From Acidovorax sp. (GTDB lineage: Bacteria; Pseudomonadota; Gammaproteobacteria; Burkholderiales; Burkholderiaceae_C), in contig NZ_JAJTBB010000020.1 of NCBI RefSeq assembly GCF_021287135.1, positions 1 through 64,000 on the forward strand: a stretch of DNA of 64,000 nucleotides. The letters are read 5' to 3'. Shown one piece after another: positions 53,300-62,811 of the stretch; the first letter of the stretch is position 1, and each line of letters starts with the position of its first letter. The position numbers and the translations under genes were made by a program. The notes under the pieces are model-generated. The model made no database searches. It worked only from the letters and a program-made list of their open reading frames with translations, and was not told the DNA's origin.

Positions 53300-56200
53300 T
53301 CACGGGGGCGGCGAAACGGGCGCCGCCGGTCCGGCCGGGGGCGCCTCGGCCGGCAGCCCGCGCAGACGCCGCTGCAGCCGCCGCACGCGGTGCTCGAAGT
53401 CGTCCACCCCCGTGAACACGGCGGGAATCACCAGCAGGCTGAGCACCGTGGACGTGATGAGCCCGCCAATCACCGCCACCGCCATGGGCGAGCGGAAGCT
53501 CATGTCCGCGCCGCCCCAGGCCAGAGCGATGGGCAGCATGCCGGCGCCCATGGCCAGCGTGGTCATGATGATGGGCCGGGCCCGCTTGTGGCAGGCGTCC
53601 AGCAACGCCTCCATGCGCGTCATGCCATGGTCGCGGCGCGCCACGATGGCGTATTCCACCAGCAGGATGGAGTTCTTGGTGGCGATGCCCATGAGCATGA
53701 TGAGCCCGATGAGCGAGGGCATGGAGAAGCTCTTGCCCGCGATGAGCAGCCCCACGAAGGCCCCGCCCAGCGACAGCGGCAGCGCCACCAGGATGGTCAC
53801 CGGCTGCAGGAAGTCCTTGAACAGCAGCACCAGCACGATGTAGATGCACAGCACGCCCGTCAGCATGGCCAGGCCGAAGCTGGCGAACAGCTCGCCCATC
53901 ATCTCGGCGTCGCCCACGTCGATCTTGCGCACGCTGGGCGGCAGCGACTGGATGGCCGGCAGCGCGTTGATGGCCTCGGCCACCTCGCCCAGGCCGCGCT
54001 CGCCCAGCTCGATCTCGAACTGCACGTTGCGCGCGCGGTCGTAGCGGCTGATGACGGCCGGGCCGCCCGCCAGCTCCAGCGTGGCGACCTCGCCCAGGCG
54101 CACCGGGCCGCGGGCGCCCGGCACCGTCAGGCGCTCGAGCACCGACAGGTCGGTGCGGTCCCCGTCGCCCAGGCGCACGACGATGGGCACCTGCCGCTGC
54201 GCCAGGTTGAGCTTGGGCAGGTTCTGCTCGTAGTCGCCCAGCGTGGCCACGCGCAGGGTCTCGGCGATGTCGTTGCTGGTCACGCCCAGGTCGGCGGCGC
54301 GCGCGAAGTCCGGGCGCACCGCGATCTCGGGCCGCACCAGGCTGGCGTTGGAACCCACGTTGCCAATGCCGGGGATGGTGCGCAAGTCGCGCTCCACCGC
54401 ACGGGCGGCGGCGGACAGGGCCTGCGGGTCCTCGCTGGCCAGGGCCAGCACGTACTTGTCGTTGGAGCCGCCCAGACCCACCTTCACGCGCACGCCCGGC
54501 AGGTCGGCCAGCGCCGCGCGCAGGCGGGTTTCAATGTGCTGCTTGAGCGGCCGCGTGCCGCGCGGCGCCATGCGCAGCGTGAGCGTGGCGCGCCGCGGGT
54601 CGGCCGCGGAGCCCCCGGCAAACGGGTCGGCCCCCGCCGCCCCGCCGCCGATGGCGGTGTAGATGCTGTCGATGTGGCCCACCGTCAGGATGCGCTCGCT
54701 GGCCTGCGCCACGGCCAGGCGGGTGTCCGCCAGCACGCTGCCGGGCGGCAGCTCCAGCGTGACCTGCGTCTGTGCGTTGTCGTCCGGCGGGATGAAGCCC
54801 GAGGGCAGCAGCGGAATCAGCGCCAGCGAGCCGATGAAGAACACCAGCGCGCCCAGCAGCGTCATGGCGCGGTGGCGCAGGCACCAGCCGGCGGCGCGCA
54901 TGTACAGCGCCAGCCAGCGCGGCTCCTTCTCCTGCGCCACCATGGGCTTGAGGATGTAGGCCGCCATCATGGGCGTGAGCAGCCGCGCCACGACCAGCGA
55001 GGCAAACACCGCCAGTGCCGCCGTCCAGCCGAACTGCTTGAAGAACCGCCCCGGAATGCCGGCCATGAAGGCCGTGGGCAGGAACACCGCGATCAGCGTG
55101 AACGTGGTGGCGATCACCGCGAGGCCGATCTCGTCGGCCGCCTCCATCGCTGCCTGGTACGGGCTTTTGCCCATGCGCAGGTGGCGCACGATGTTCTCCA
55201 CCTCGACGATGGCGTCGTCCACCAGAATGCCCACCACCAGCGACAGCGCCAGCAGCGTGATGATGTTGATGGAAAAGCCCAGGTAGTGCATGCCGATGAA
55301 GGCCGGGATCACCGACAGCGGCAGCGCCACCGCCGACACGATGGTGGCGCGCCAGTCGCGCAGGAACAGCCACACCACCACCACCGCGAGGATGGCGCCC
55401 TCGTACAGCAGGTGCATGGAGCTGTCGTACTCGTCCTGCGCGATGTCCACGAAGTCCACCGTGCGCTGGAGCGTGAGGTGCGGGAAGTCGGCTTTGAGCT
55501 GATCGAGCGCGCGTTGCACGCCCGCGCCCACCTCCACTTCGCTGGCGCCCCGGCTGCGCGAGACCTCGAAGCCGATCACCGACTTGCCGTCCAGCAGCGC
55601 GGCCGCGCGCGGCTCGGCCACGGTGTCGGTCACGGTGGCGATCTGGTCCAGGCGCACCGACTGCCCGTTGGGCAGCGGCACCTGCAGCGCGCCGATCTCG
55701 TCCGCCGTCTGCACGGTGGCGATGGTGCGCACCGGCTGCTCGGCCCCGCCCAGGTCCACGCGGCCGCCCGCGCTTTCCATCTGCACCAGCCGCAGGCGGC
55801 GCGACACGTCGGCCGCCGTCACCTGCAGGGCCTGCATGCGCGCTGCGTCCAGCGCCACGCGCACCTCGCGGGTGACGCCGCCCACGCGGGTGACACCGCC
55901 CACGCCCGGCACCGCCAGCAGGCGGCGGGTGAGGGTGTCGTCAATGAACCAGGACAGCGCCTCGTCGTCCCACTGCGCCGAACCCACGGCGTAGGCCTGG
56001 ATGGGCTGGGCCGACAGCTCCAGCTTGGCCACGATGGGGTCGCGCACGTCGGCCGGCAGGTCGGCGCGCACGCGCGAAACGGCCGAGCGCACGTCGTCCA
56101 CGGCCTCCTGCACGGGCTTTTCCAGCCGGAACTCGGTGGCAATGGTGGCCGAGCCGTCCACCAGCGTGCTGGTGATGTGCTTGACCCCCTGGATGGTGGC

Positions 56201-56413
56201 GATCGCGTTCTCGATCTTGCGGGCCACATCGCTTTCCAGCTGCCCCGGCGCGGCCCCGGGCAGCGCCGCGGTGACCACGACCACCGGCAGGTCCATGTCC
56301 GGGAAGTTCTGCACCTTCATGGCGCGGAATGACATCAGCCCCGCGAGCGTGAGCAGCACGAAGAGCATTGCCGCCGGAATCGGGTTCCGGATCGACCAGG
56401 CGGAAAGATTCAT
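53300..56413 (-). CDS. RND efflux pump inner-membrane permease (HAE1 type)
   Basis: A 1037-residue permease, the normal length for HAE1 pumps. It has twelve transmembrane helices in two halves, opening with SAWSIRNPIPAAMLFVLLTL. Porter motifs: NFPDMDLPVVVVTAALPGAAP, VEVENIVRHLRMGKSPYQAAMEAADEIG (TM4 region with the conserved acidic pair) and MLMGIATKNSILLVEYA. It expels drugs or solvents driven by the proton gradient. It is the last gene of the tetR-led operon. Confidence 0.96.
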   Translation of the reverse strand: MNLSAWSIRNPIPAAMLFVLLTLAGLMSFRAMKVQNFPDMDLPVVVVTAALPGAAPGQLESDVARKIENAIATIQGVKHITSTLVDGSATIATEFRLEKPVQEAVDDVRSAVSRVRADLPADVRDPIVAKLELSAQPIQAYAVGSAQWDDEALSWFIDDTLTRRLLAVPGVGGVTRVGGVTREVRVALDAARMQALQVTAADVSRRLRLVQMESAGGRVDLGGAEQPVRTIATVQTADEIGALQVPLPNGQSVRLDQIATVTDTVAEPRAAALLDGKSVIGFEVSRSRGASEVEVGAGVQRALDQLKADFPHLTLQRTVDFVDIAQDEYDSSMHLLYEGAILAVVVVWLFLRDWRATIVSAVALPLSVIPAFIGMHYLGFSINIITLLALSLVVGILVDDAIVEVENIVRHLRMGKSPYQAAMEAADEIGLAVIATTFTLIAVFLPTAFMAGIPGRFFKQFGWTAALAVFASLVVARLLTPMMAAYILKPMVAQEKEPRWLALYMRAAGWCLRHRAMTLLGALVFFIGSLALIPLLPSGFIPPDDNAQTQVTLELPPGSVLADTRLAVAQASERILTVGHIDSIYTAIGGGAAGADPFAGGSAADPRRATLTLRMAPRGTRPLKQHIETRLRAALADLPGVRVKVGLGGSNDKYVLALASEDPQALSAAARAVERDLRTIPGIGNVGSNASLVRPEIAVRPDFARAADLGVTSNDIAETLRVATLGDYEQNLPKLNLAQRQVPIVVRLGDGDRTDLSVLERLTVPGARGPVRLGEVATLELAGGPAVISRYDRARNVQFEIELGERGLGEVAEAINALPAIQSLPPSVRKIDVGDAEMMGELFASFGLAMLTGVLCIYIVLVLLFKDFLQPVTILVALPLSLGGAFVGLLIAGKSFSMPSLIGLIMLMGIATKNSILLVEYAIVARRDHGMTRMEALLDACHKRARPIIMTTLAMGAGMLPIALAWGGADMSFRSPMAVAVIGGLITSTVLSLLVIPAVFTGVDDFEHRVRRLQRRLRGLPAEAPPAGPAAPVSPPP

Positions 56414-56424
56414 CGCTGCGCTCC

Positions 56425-57606
56425 TTATTTGCTAGCTGCTTGCGCAGGTGGGACGGGCGCTGGAGGCTGTTTTTGTGCATTTCCTGCAGGCGCGGTCACG
56501 CGCACCAGGTCGCCATCGTTGAGGAAGGCCCCGCCGCGCTCGACGATGGTGGCGGCGGCGCGCAGGCCCTCCAGCACCTCCACACGGTCCTTCAGGCGCT
56601 GGCCGGTCTGCACGCGGCGCATGGCCACGCGGCCGCCCTCGCCCAGCTCGAAGACGTAGCTGAAACCGTCGCGCACCACGATGGCGGACTGCGGCACGGT
56701 GAGCGCGTCGTGCGTGCCCAGCACGAACTCCCCGCGGGCGAACATCCCTGCACGCAAATCCGGGTGGGACGGCAGGTCCACATAGACGATGCCGTTGCGC
56801 GTCTGCGGGTCCACCGTCGGCGCCAGCATGCGCACTTTGCCCTCCACGGCGGCGCCGCCGGCGGCCGTGATCTGCGCCTGGCTGCCGGGGCGGATGCGCG
56901 CCAGGTCGTTGGACGTGACCTCGGCACGCCACTCCAGCCGGCCCTTGCGCACCATGCGGAACAGCTCGGTGCCCGCGCCGACCACGCCGCCCACGGTGGC
57001 GCTGCGCGCCGAGATCACGCCGCTGTCGGGCGCGACCACCTGGGTGTATTTCAGCCGCAGCTGCTGCGCGCGCAGGCTGGCCTGGGCGGCCTCCACGCGG
57101 GCCTGGGCGGTCTTCTCCGCCGTGGTGTATTGCTGGATCTGCTGCTGGCTCAGCGCGCCCGTGGCCTGCAGCGAGCGGGCCCGTTCGGCGTTGGCCGCCG
57201 CCTCGGCCGCGCTGGCCTGGGCCTCCAGCAGGCTGGCACGGGCCTGGGCCACCTCGGCCTGCACGGTGTCGGCGGCAAACGTGGCCAGCACCTGCCCGGC
57301 CTTGACCACATCGCCCACGTTCACCCGCACCTCCGTGAGGCGCAGCCCGTTGCTCTCGGAGCCGATGATGGCCTCCTGCCAGGCCGCAATGCTGCCGTTG
57401 GCGGCCAGGCGCACGGGCACCTGGCTGGCCTGCGGCACGGTGGTCGTCACCGCGAGCGCCGGCCGGGGCTGGGCCGCTGCCTTGGGCTCATCGGCCGCAC
57501 GCGATGCGCCGGCGTACAGCAGGGCACCGCCCGTGGCCAGCACGCAGACCGCGATCACGGCGAAGGCGGCGGGAGAGAACTTGAAGGAGAAGGAAGCATG
57601 TTGCAT
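56425..57606 (-). CDS. RND efflux periplasmic adaptor (membrane fusion protein)
   Basis: A 393-residue adaptor. An N-terminal helix is followed by a lipoyl domain (VRVNVGDVVKAGQVLATFAAD), an Ala/Gln-rich alpha-hairpin (residues ~95-165), the second half-lipoyl (QVVAPDSGVISARSATVG) and beta-barrel parts. The start at 57606 has an AGGA site; a further ATG at 57630 lacks one. The last residues (QKQPPAPVPPAQAASK) are encoded by repeat copy H. Confidence 0.93.
   Translation of the reverse strand: MQHASFSFKFSPAAFAVIAVCVLATGGALLYAGASRAADEPKAAAQPRPALAVTTTVPQASQVPVRLAANGSIAAWQEAIIGSESNGLRLTEVRVNVGDVVKAGQVLATFAADTVQAEVAQARASLLEAQASAAEAAANAERARSLQATGALSQQQIQQYTTAEKTAQARVEAAQASLRAQQLRLKYTQVVAPDSGVISARSATVGGVVGAGTELFRMVRKGRLEWRAEVTSNDLARIRPGSQAQITAAGGAAVEGKVRMLAPTVDPQTRNGIVYVDLPSHPDLRAGMFARGEFVLGTHDALTVPQSAIVVRDGFSYVFELGEGGRVAMRRVQTGQRLKDRVEVLEGLRAAATIVERGGAFLNDGDLVRVTAPAGNAQKQPPAPVPPAQAASK
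56428..56478. repeat. Interspersed hairpin repeat, copy H (C-terminal codons of adaptor)
   Basis: Diverged copy: plus strand TTTGCTAGCTGCTTGCGCAGG, then GGGCGCTGGAGGCTGTTTTTG. It encodes the Pro/Ala-rich end of the RND adaptor and stops just before its stop codon. Confidence 0.55.
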
Positions 57607-57718
57607 GGGCATTCGTCCTGAAGAATTCATATCAGCGGTGCAGGGTGCAGCGCGTTGCTCACAGCGTTTGAAACGGGCGGCTCAAAGGAAGGCGCCGAAG
57701 GCGACTCAGGGGGGCGAT

Positions 57719-59110
57719 TCATAGCCTCCATCCCCCGCCCGCTGCCCGGTACAGCGCGACCCAGGCCAGTTGGCGCTCGTGCTGCAGCGCGACCAGGGTG
57801 TTCTCGGCCGCCAGCGCGGCGCGGCGCGCGTCTTCCAGCTCCACCAGGCTGGCCAGGCCGCCGCGCCAGCGCGCCTCGGTGGCGGCGAAGGATGCGCGGT
57901 AGCCCTCGGCGGCGGTGCGCGCGCTGATGCTGCGCTCGGCCGTGCTCTGCAGCCGCACCAGCGCCTGCTCCACCTCGCTCACCGCCTGGCGCACCTTGGC
58001 GCGGTACAGCGCCACGGACTCGTCGTAGCGGGCCTGCGCCGCATCCACCTGCGCGCCGCGCCGGCCGGCATCGAACAGCGGCACGCTCAGCGCCAGCGGG
58101 CCGATGCTCCAGGTGGTCAGGTCGGTGGTGGCTCCGCCGGTGCGCACCCAGCCCGCGCCCACGGAGCCGCTGAGCGACAGCCGCGGGTAGCGCTGGGCCT
58201 GCGCGCTGCCCACGTCGGCGCTGGCGGCGGCCACTTCGCGCTCGGCGTTGTACACGTCCGGGCGCTGCGCCAGCACCTGGGCGGGCAGCGTCTCGATGGC
58301 AAAGAGGGTGTCCGGCGCCGCCGGCACGGGCGCGGCCAGGCGTGCGCGCAGCGCGGCCTCGTCCCAGGCCGTGAGCGCCACCAGGGTCTTGGTGTCCACA
58401 TCGCACTGCATGCGCTGCTGGGCCACGCGGTTGTCCGCCTCGGCCGCACTGGCGCGCGCCAGCGCGGCGGTGGCGGGCGCGGTGAAGCCGGCGCGTTCGC
58501 TCAGCCCGGTCAGGCGGAAGGTCTCGCTGCGCGACTGTGCATCGCGTTCGGCCACGCCCAGCTGCGCCAGGCAGGTGCGCAGGCTGCTGAGCTGCTGCGC
58601 CACCTCGGCGGCCACGCTCACGCGGGCTTCGTGCCACAGCGCCTGGGCGCCGGCCAGGCGCTCGTCGGCGGCCGCCTTGGCGGCGCGGTTGGCGCCGAAC
58701 AGGTCGATCTCCCAGCTGGCCTGCAGCCCCACCTGCCCAGTGGTGGCGATGCGCGCCAGTTGGTCATTGAAGCCCCGGCTGGCGTTGGCCTGCCCGTCCA
58801 GCGCCGGCAGCAGGGCGGCGCGGCTGGCCACCTGTGTGGCACGGGCCTGCGCGAGGCGCGACTGCGCCTGTGCCACGCTGGGGCTGACCGCCTGCGCGGC
58901 GTCGATCAGGTCCACCAGCAGCGGGTCGCCCAGCTGCGTCCACCAGCGCGACAGCTCGCCCAGCGAGCCCTGGTGGGGCAAGGGCGCCTGCCATGCCGCA
59001 GGCGCGGGCGCCTCCACCCGGGCGGGGGGCGCGGTGACGGCACAGGCGCCCAGCGCCAGGGGCAGGCCGGCGGCCCAGAGAAGTCGCGGGCTCTTGAACC
59101 AGAAATTCAT
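57719..59110 (-). CDS. RND efflux outer-membrane factor (NodT family lipoprotein)
   Basis: A 463-residue TolC-like channel. The lipobox LGAC at residues 20-23 marks it as a lipoprotein of the NodT group. The body shows the two repeated OEP halves (WWTQLGDPLLVDLIDAA..., WEIDLFGANRAAK, AQRYPRLSLSGSVG, VPLFDAGRRGAQV). The start overlaps the tetR stop by 4 bp, so it is the second gene of the efflux operon. Confidence 0.95.
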   Translation of the reverse strand: MNFWFKSPRLLWAAGLPLALGACAVTAPPARVEAPAPAAWQAPLPHQGSLGELSRWWTQLGDPLLVDLIDAAQAVSPSVAQAQSRLAQARATQVASRAALLPALDGQANASRGFNDQLARIATTGQVGLQASWEIDLFGANRAAKAAADERLAGAQALWHEARVSVAAEVAQQLSSLRTCLAQLGVAERDAQSRSETFRLTGLSERAGFTAPATAALARASAAEADNRVAQQRMQCDVDTKTLVALTAWDEAALRARLAAPVPAAPDTLFAIETLPAQVLAQRPDVYNAEREVAAASADVGSAQAQRYPRLSLSGSVGAGWVRTGGATTDLTTWSIGPLALSVPLFDAGRRGAQVDAAQARYDESVALYRAKVRQAVSEVEQALVRLQSTAERSISARTAAEGYRASFAATEARWRGGLASLVELEDARRAALAAENTLVALQHERQLAWVALYRAAGGGWRL

Positions 59111-59850
59111 GCGTTGGATTCCTTGTGGGAAGGCTTGGCGCTACCGCGCGCGGGGCGGGCAGGCGACGGTTGCTGCGATGCGGTTTGGCGCCGGGCCATC
59201 TCGCCCTGCACCATGCTGAGCGCATAGCCGGTGAAGCGCTCCACCCAGGCATCCACCGCGTCCGAGCCGGCCAGTTGCGGCGCAATGGCCTGCAGCGGAT
59301 CGCGCTGCGTCCACAGCTGCATCACGAACCCGGCCAGCGAGAACGCGAGCTGATGGATGCCGTCGTCGGCCTCGGGCACGCCCATGTGGCGGCACAGCAC
59401 CCGGACCAGCGCCAGGTGCGGGGCCCGGCACTCGCGCTCGATGAGTTCGGGCCAGACGTGGGTGGGGTCCAGGAGCTCGCGCACATGCAGGCGCAGCGAC
59501 TGGGTCACCAGGTCGTCGTGCTTGAGCGGCTCCAGGAACCCGGTGAAGTAGCGCTGCAGCGCCTGCGGCAGCGACAGGGACGGCTCGGCAAACACCGGAA
59601 TGAGGTCGCTGCCGCTGCCAAAGGGCTCATAGAACGTGGCGGTGTACAGCCGGGCCTTGTCGCCAAAGTGGTAGGCGATGGCCGCCACGTTGGTGCCGGC
59701 CGCCTCGGCAATGGCGCGCACCGAGGTCTGCGCGAAGCCGCGCTCGGAAAACAGCTGCAGGGCCGCGCGCAGCAGGCGCAGGCGTGTGTCCTCGCCGTCG
59801 CTGCGGGCGGTGCGCTGGGCTGCGGGAATGAAATGGGCGCCAAAACTCAT
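59107..59850 (-). CDS. TetR family regulator of the efflux operon
   Basis: A 247-residue repressor. The HTH spans LLRAALQLFSERGFAQTSVRAIAEAAGTNVAAIAYHFGDKARLY. The C-terminal half (VRELLDPTHVWPELIERECRAPHLALV) is of the CerR/DUF1956 type. It is the first gene of the operon tetR-OMF-adaptor-permease. A perfect palindrome lies 21 bp upstream of its start and is the expected autoregulatory site; a drug or other inducer would release it. Confidence 0.95.
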   Translation of the reverse strand: MSFGAHFIPAAQRTARSDGEDTRLRLLRAALQLFSERGFAQTSVRAIAEAAGTNVAAIAYHFGDKARLYTATFYEPFGSGSDLIPVFAEPSLSLPQALQRYFTGFLEPLKHDDLVTQSLRLHVRELLDPTHVWPELIERECRAPHLALVRVLCRHMGVPEADDGIHQLAFSLAGFVMQLWTQRDPLQAIAPQLAGSDAVDAWVERFTGYALSMVQGEMARRQTASQQPSPARPARGSAKPSHKESNA

Positions 59851-59870
59851 GGCCCCGCATTACACACCAG

Positions 59871-59892
59871 AATTCAAACAGGTGTTTGAATT
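59871..59892. promoter_or_regulatory. TetR operator upstream of the efflux operon
   Basis: Perfect palindrome with 10-bp arms AATTCAAACA and TGTTTGAATT around GG, 21 bp before the tetR start codon. Confidence 0.88.
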
Positions 59893-59947
59893 AGCCCGGC
59901 AGGCGCCGGGGAATCGGGTGGAAAAATGCAACCAAACGTGAACTATC

Positions 59948-62698
59948 TCACGCAAAGACCGCGTGCCAGAGCGCCAGCACCGCGTCGCGCTCGGCCTGCA
60001 GGGCCGGCGGCGCGACCTGCGTGGGCGCCTCGTCCAGCCGGGCCACGTGCTGCACCCGCCGCAGCTCGCGGTAGGCATCGGCGGCCGCCATGCCCACGCC
60101 CGACGGCAGCAGCCCCACCTGCTCGGCCCGTTGCAGCAGCGCAATGTTGCCCACGTTGCCCCGCAGTTCCGGGTGGGCCGCCGACTGCGACAGCACCAGG
60201 TACTGCACGGCGAACTCGGCGTCCACCATGCCGCCGGGGCTGTGCTTCACGTCAAACTGCCCGTCCCGCGTGGGATGGGCCGAGCGCACGCGCTCGCGCA
60301 TGGCCACGATCTCCTCGCGCAGGGCGACCGGGTCGCGCTCGGAGGTGATGACGGCTTCGCGCACGGCGTCAAAGCGCGCCTGCAACGCCTCGCTGCCCAT
60401 CACGAAGCGCGCCCGCGTCATGGCTTGGTGCTCCCAGGTCCAGGCCGTGTTGCTGCCCCGGCGCTGCTGGTAGTTGGCATAGGCTTCGAAGCTGGTGACC
60501 AGCAGCCCCGAGCTGCCGTTGGGCCGCAGCGCCGTGTCGATCTCGTACAAATCGCCCTCGCCCGTCTTCACCGTGAGCCAGTTGATGAGCTTGCGCACGA
60601 AGGCGGCATAGACCTCAGGGGCGCGCTCGTCGTCGTCGTCGAACACGAAAACGATGTCCAGGTCGCTGCCGTAGCCCAGCTCTTTGCCGCCCAGCTTGCC
60701 GTAGCCAATGATGGCGAACTGGGGGCTCTCCCGGTGGCGGTTGCGCAGGCGGTTCCAGCACCACTGCGCGGTCACGCGCAGCACGCTGTCGGCCAGGGCC
60801 GAGAGGTCGTCGGCCACCTGCTCGACGGTGATGCGCCGCTCCACGTCGCGGGCCAGCGTGCGGAAGGTCTCCGCGTGCTGGGCGCGGCGCAGCAGGTTGA
60901 GCAGGGTTTCGTCGTCGTCTTCGCCGGTGGACTGGAGCGAGGCCAGGCGCACGGCCAGCTCGCGCTCGAAGTCGGCCACCACAAAGCGTTCGGCCAGCAG
61001 CGAGTCGCCCACAAGCTCGTCAATCACGCCCGGGTGCTGCAGCAGGTAGCGGGCCGGCCATTTGGCGGCGCCCAGCAGGTGCAGCAGCTGTTCATGCACG
61101 GAGGGGCGCTCCAGCAGCAGGGCCAGGTAGCTCTCGCGGCGCAGCAGCGGCTCCAGCCAGTTGGCCAGGCGCAGCGCCGCCTCCGGGGTGACGCGGCCCT
61201 CCTTGAGCCACTGGGCGGTGCGCTGCACCAGCCGGAACAGGCGCGCGCGGGCCTCGTCGCGCAGCCCGGCCACGCGGGGGTGATCGCGCCACTCGGCCAC
61301 GCGCTCGCGGAACCCCGGCGGCAGCTGCTCCAGCAGCGCATCCAGCTCGGGCGGCGGCGGGGGCGCCGCGGCGCGCGGGCCGCCGCAGCCGTTGCCATTG
61401 CACTGCTTCTTGCCGGCGCCGCCCAGCAGCTTGTCGAACTCCTGGGCCACAAGCTCCCGGTGCGCGTCCAGCTCGTGCAGAAAGGTGCAGCAGTTGGCGT
61501 GGCCCAGGGTGTGGGCGATCCACGCCAGATCATCGTCGCGCGTGGGCAGCACGTGGGTCTGCTGGTCGTCCAGGTACTGGATGCGGTGCTCCACCTGCCG
61601 CAGGAACACATAGGCGCGGGCCAGGGCTTCGGCGGTTTCCTGCGGCATCAGGCCGGCCTGGGCCAGGCGGGGCAGCGCGTCCAGCGTGGGCCGGCGGCGC
61701 AGTTCGGGGAACTGCCCGCCGCGCACCACCTGCAGCAGCTGCACCGTGAACTCGATCTCGCGGATGCCCCCGCGCGAGAGCTTCACGTCATTGGCGCGCT
61801 CGGGGTGGCCGGCGCTGCGCCGGGCCGCGTGGTCGCGGATCTGCCGGTGCAGGGAGCGCAGGGCCTCGAACACGCTGTAGTCCAGGTACCGGCGGAACAC
61901 GAACGGCAGCACCACGCCGCGCAGCGCCTGCACTTCGGGGCGGGCCACGCAGTCGCGCGGCGCCACCACGCGGCTCTTGAGCCAGGCAAAGCGCTCCCAT
62001 TCACGGCCGTGCAGCTGCAGGTACTCCTCCAGCGCCGACAGCGAGACCGCGGGCGGGCCGGAGTTGCCGTTGGGGCGCAGCGCCAGGTCCACGCGGAACA
62101 CGAACCCGTGCTCGGTGGTGTCCCCCACCAGGCTGTAGATGGCCTTGACCGCGCGGGCGAAGTACTCGTGGTTGGAGATGCGCCCGCGCCCCTCGGGGGT
62201 GCCGGCGGTCTCGCCGTCGTGCTCGTACACGTAGATGAGGTCGATGTCGCTGGAGACGTTGAGCTCGCGCGCGCCCAGCTTGCCCATGCCGATGATCCAC
62301 AGCTGCACGGGCTGGCCCTCGGGCCCGCGCGGCGCGCCGTGGCGCTCGTCAAGCTCCTGGCGGGCCTGCTGGCAGGCCTTGTCCAGTGCCAGTTCCGCCA
62401 GCTCGGTGACCGCACGCGTGATGTCGGCCAGCGGGGCCCGGGCCTCGCAATCGAGCTGGATGAGGCGTTCCATGACCAGCTGCCGCAGGACGCGCAGCGC
62501 CGTGCCCGTGTCGCACCCGCGGGCGCGCAGGGCTTCGTAGGCCGCGTCCATCGTGGCCCAGACGGGCGCGCCCGGGGGCAGCAGCGGCAGGTCGTCCGCG
62601 TAGCGCCGGTGCAGCCGCTGGTAGAAGCGCGAATGCGCGGCGCCCGCGACAAACGGCACGGAAGGGTTGCAGGGAGAGTCAGCGCGCGAGGAGGACAT
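59948..62698 (-). CDS. glnE: Bifunctional glutamine synthetase adenylyltransferase/deadenylylase
   Basis: A 916-residue enzyme with two nucleotidyltransferase domains. The N-terminal deadenylylase has GMGKLGARELNVSSDIDLIY, and the C-terminal adenylyltransferase has GYGKLGGKELGYGSDLDIVF; both include the DxD catalytic motif. A Cys/Gly/Pro-rich linker (KKQCNGNGCGGPR) lies between the halves and looks lineage-specific. It adds or removes AMP on GlnA under control of PII. It is divergent from yhdP, an arrangement often seen in this order. Confidence 0.97.
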   Translation of the reverse strand: MSSSRADSPCNPSVPFVAGAAHSRFYQRLHRRYADDLPLLPPGAPVWATMDAAYEALRARGCDTGTALRVLRQLVMERLIQLDCEARAPLADITRAVTELAELALDKACQQARQELDERHGAPRGPEGQPVQLWIIGMGKLGARELNVSSDIDLIYVYEHDGETAGTPEGRGRISNHEYFARAVKAIYSLVGDTTEHGFVFRVDLALRPNGNSGPPAVSLSALEEYLQLHGREWERFAWLKSRVVAPRDCVARPEVQALRGVVLPFVFRRYLDYSVFEALRSLHRQIRDHAARRSAGHPERANDVKLSRGGIREIEFTVQLLQVVRGGQFPELRRRPTLDALPRLAQAGLMPQETAEALARAYVFLRQVEHRIQYLDDQQTHVLPTRDDDLAWIAHTLGHANCCTFLHELDAHRELVAQEFDKLLGGAGKKQCNGNGCGGPRAAAPPPPPELDALLEQLPPGFRERVAEWRDHPRVAGLRDEARARLFRLVQRTAQWLKEGRVTPEAALRLANWLEPLLRRESYLALLLERPSVHEQLLHLLGAAKWPARYLLQHPGVIDELVGDSLLAERFVVADFERELAVRLASLQSTGEDDDETLLNLLRRAQHAETFRTLARDVERRITVEQVADDLSALADSVLRVTAQWCWNRLRNRHRESPQFAIIGYGKLGGKELGYGSDLDIVFVFDDDDERAPEVYAAFVRKLINWLTVKTGEGDLYEIDTALRPNGSSGLLVTSFEAYANYQQRRGSNTAWTWEHQAMTRARFVMGSEALQARFDAVREAVITSERDPVALREEIVAMRERVRSAHPTRDGQFDVKHSPGGMVDAEFAVQYLVLSQSAAHPELRGNVGNIALLQRAEQVGLLPSGVGMAAADAYRELRRVQHVARLDEAPTQVAPPALQAERDAVLALWHAVFA

Positions 62699-62811
62699 GG
62701 CTCTCGAATCGGGGTGCCGCAAAAGACATTGGACGGGGTCCGAGAACCCCGCTTGGGTGTGAACCCGCGCCGGGGCCGCGGGTCATAATTCCTGCCACAT
62801 TCAATCCCACC

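Noticed and set aside
53180-62788. Long plus-strand open frames opposite the RND permease, adaptor and glnE
   Set aside because: His/Gln/Arg-rich low-information peptides without any motif; the opposite strand has the real genes.
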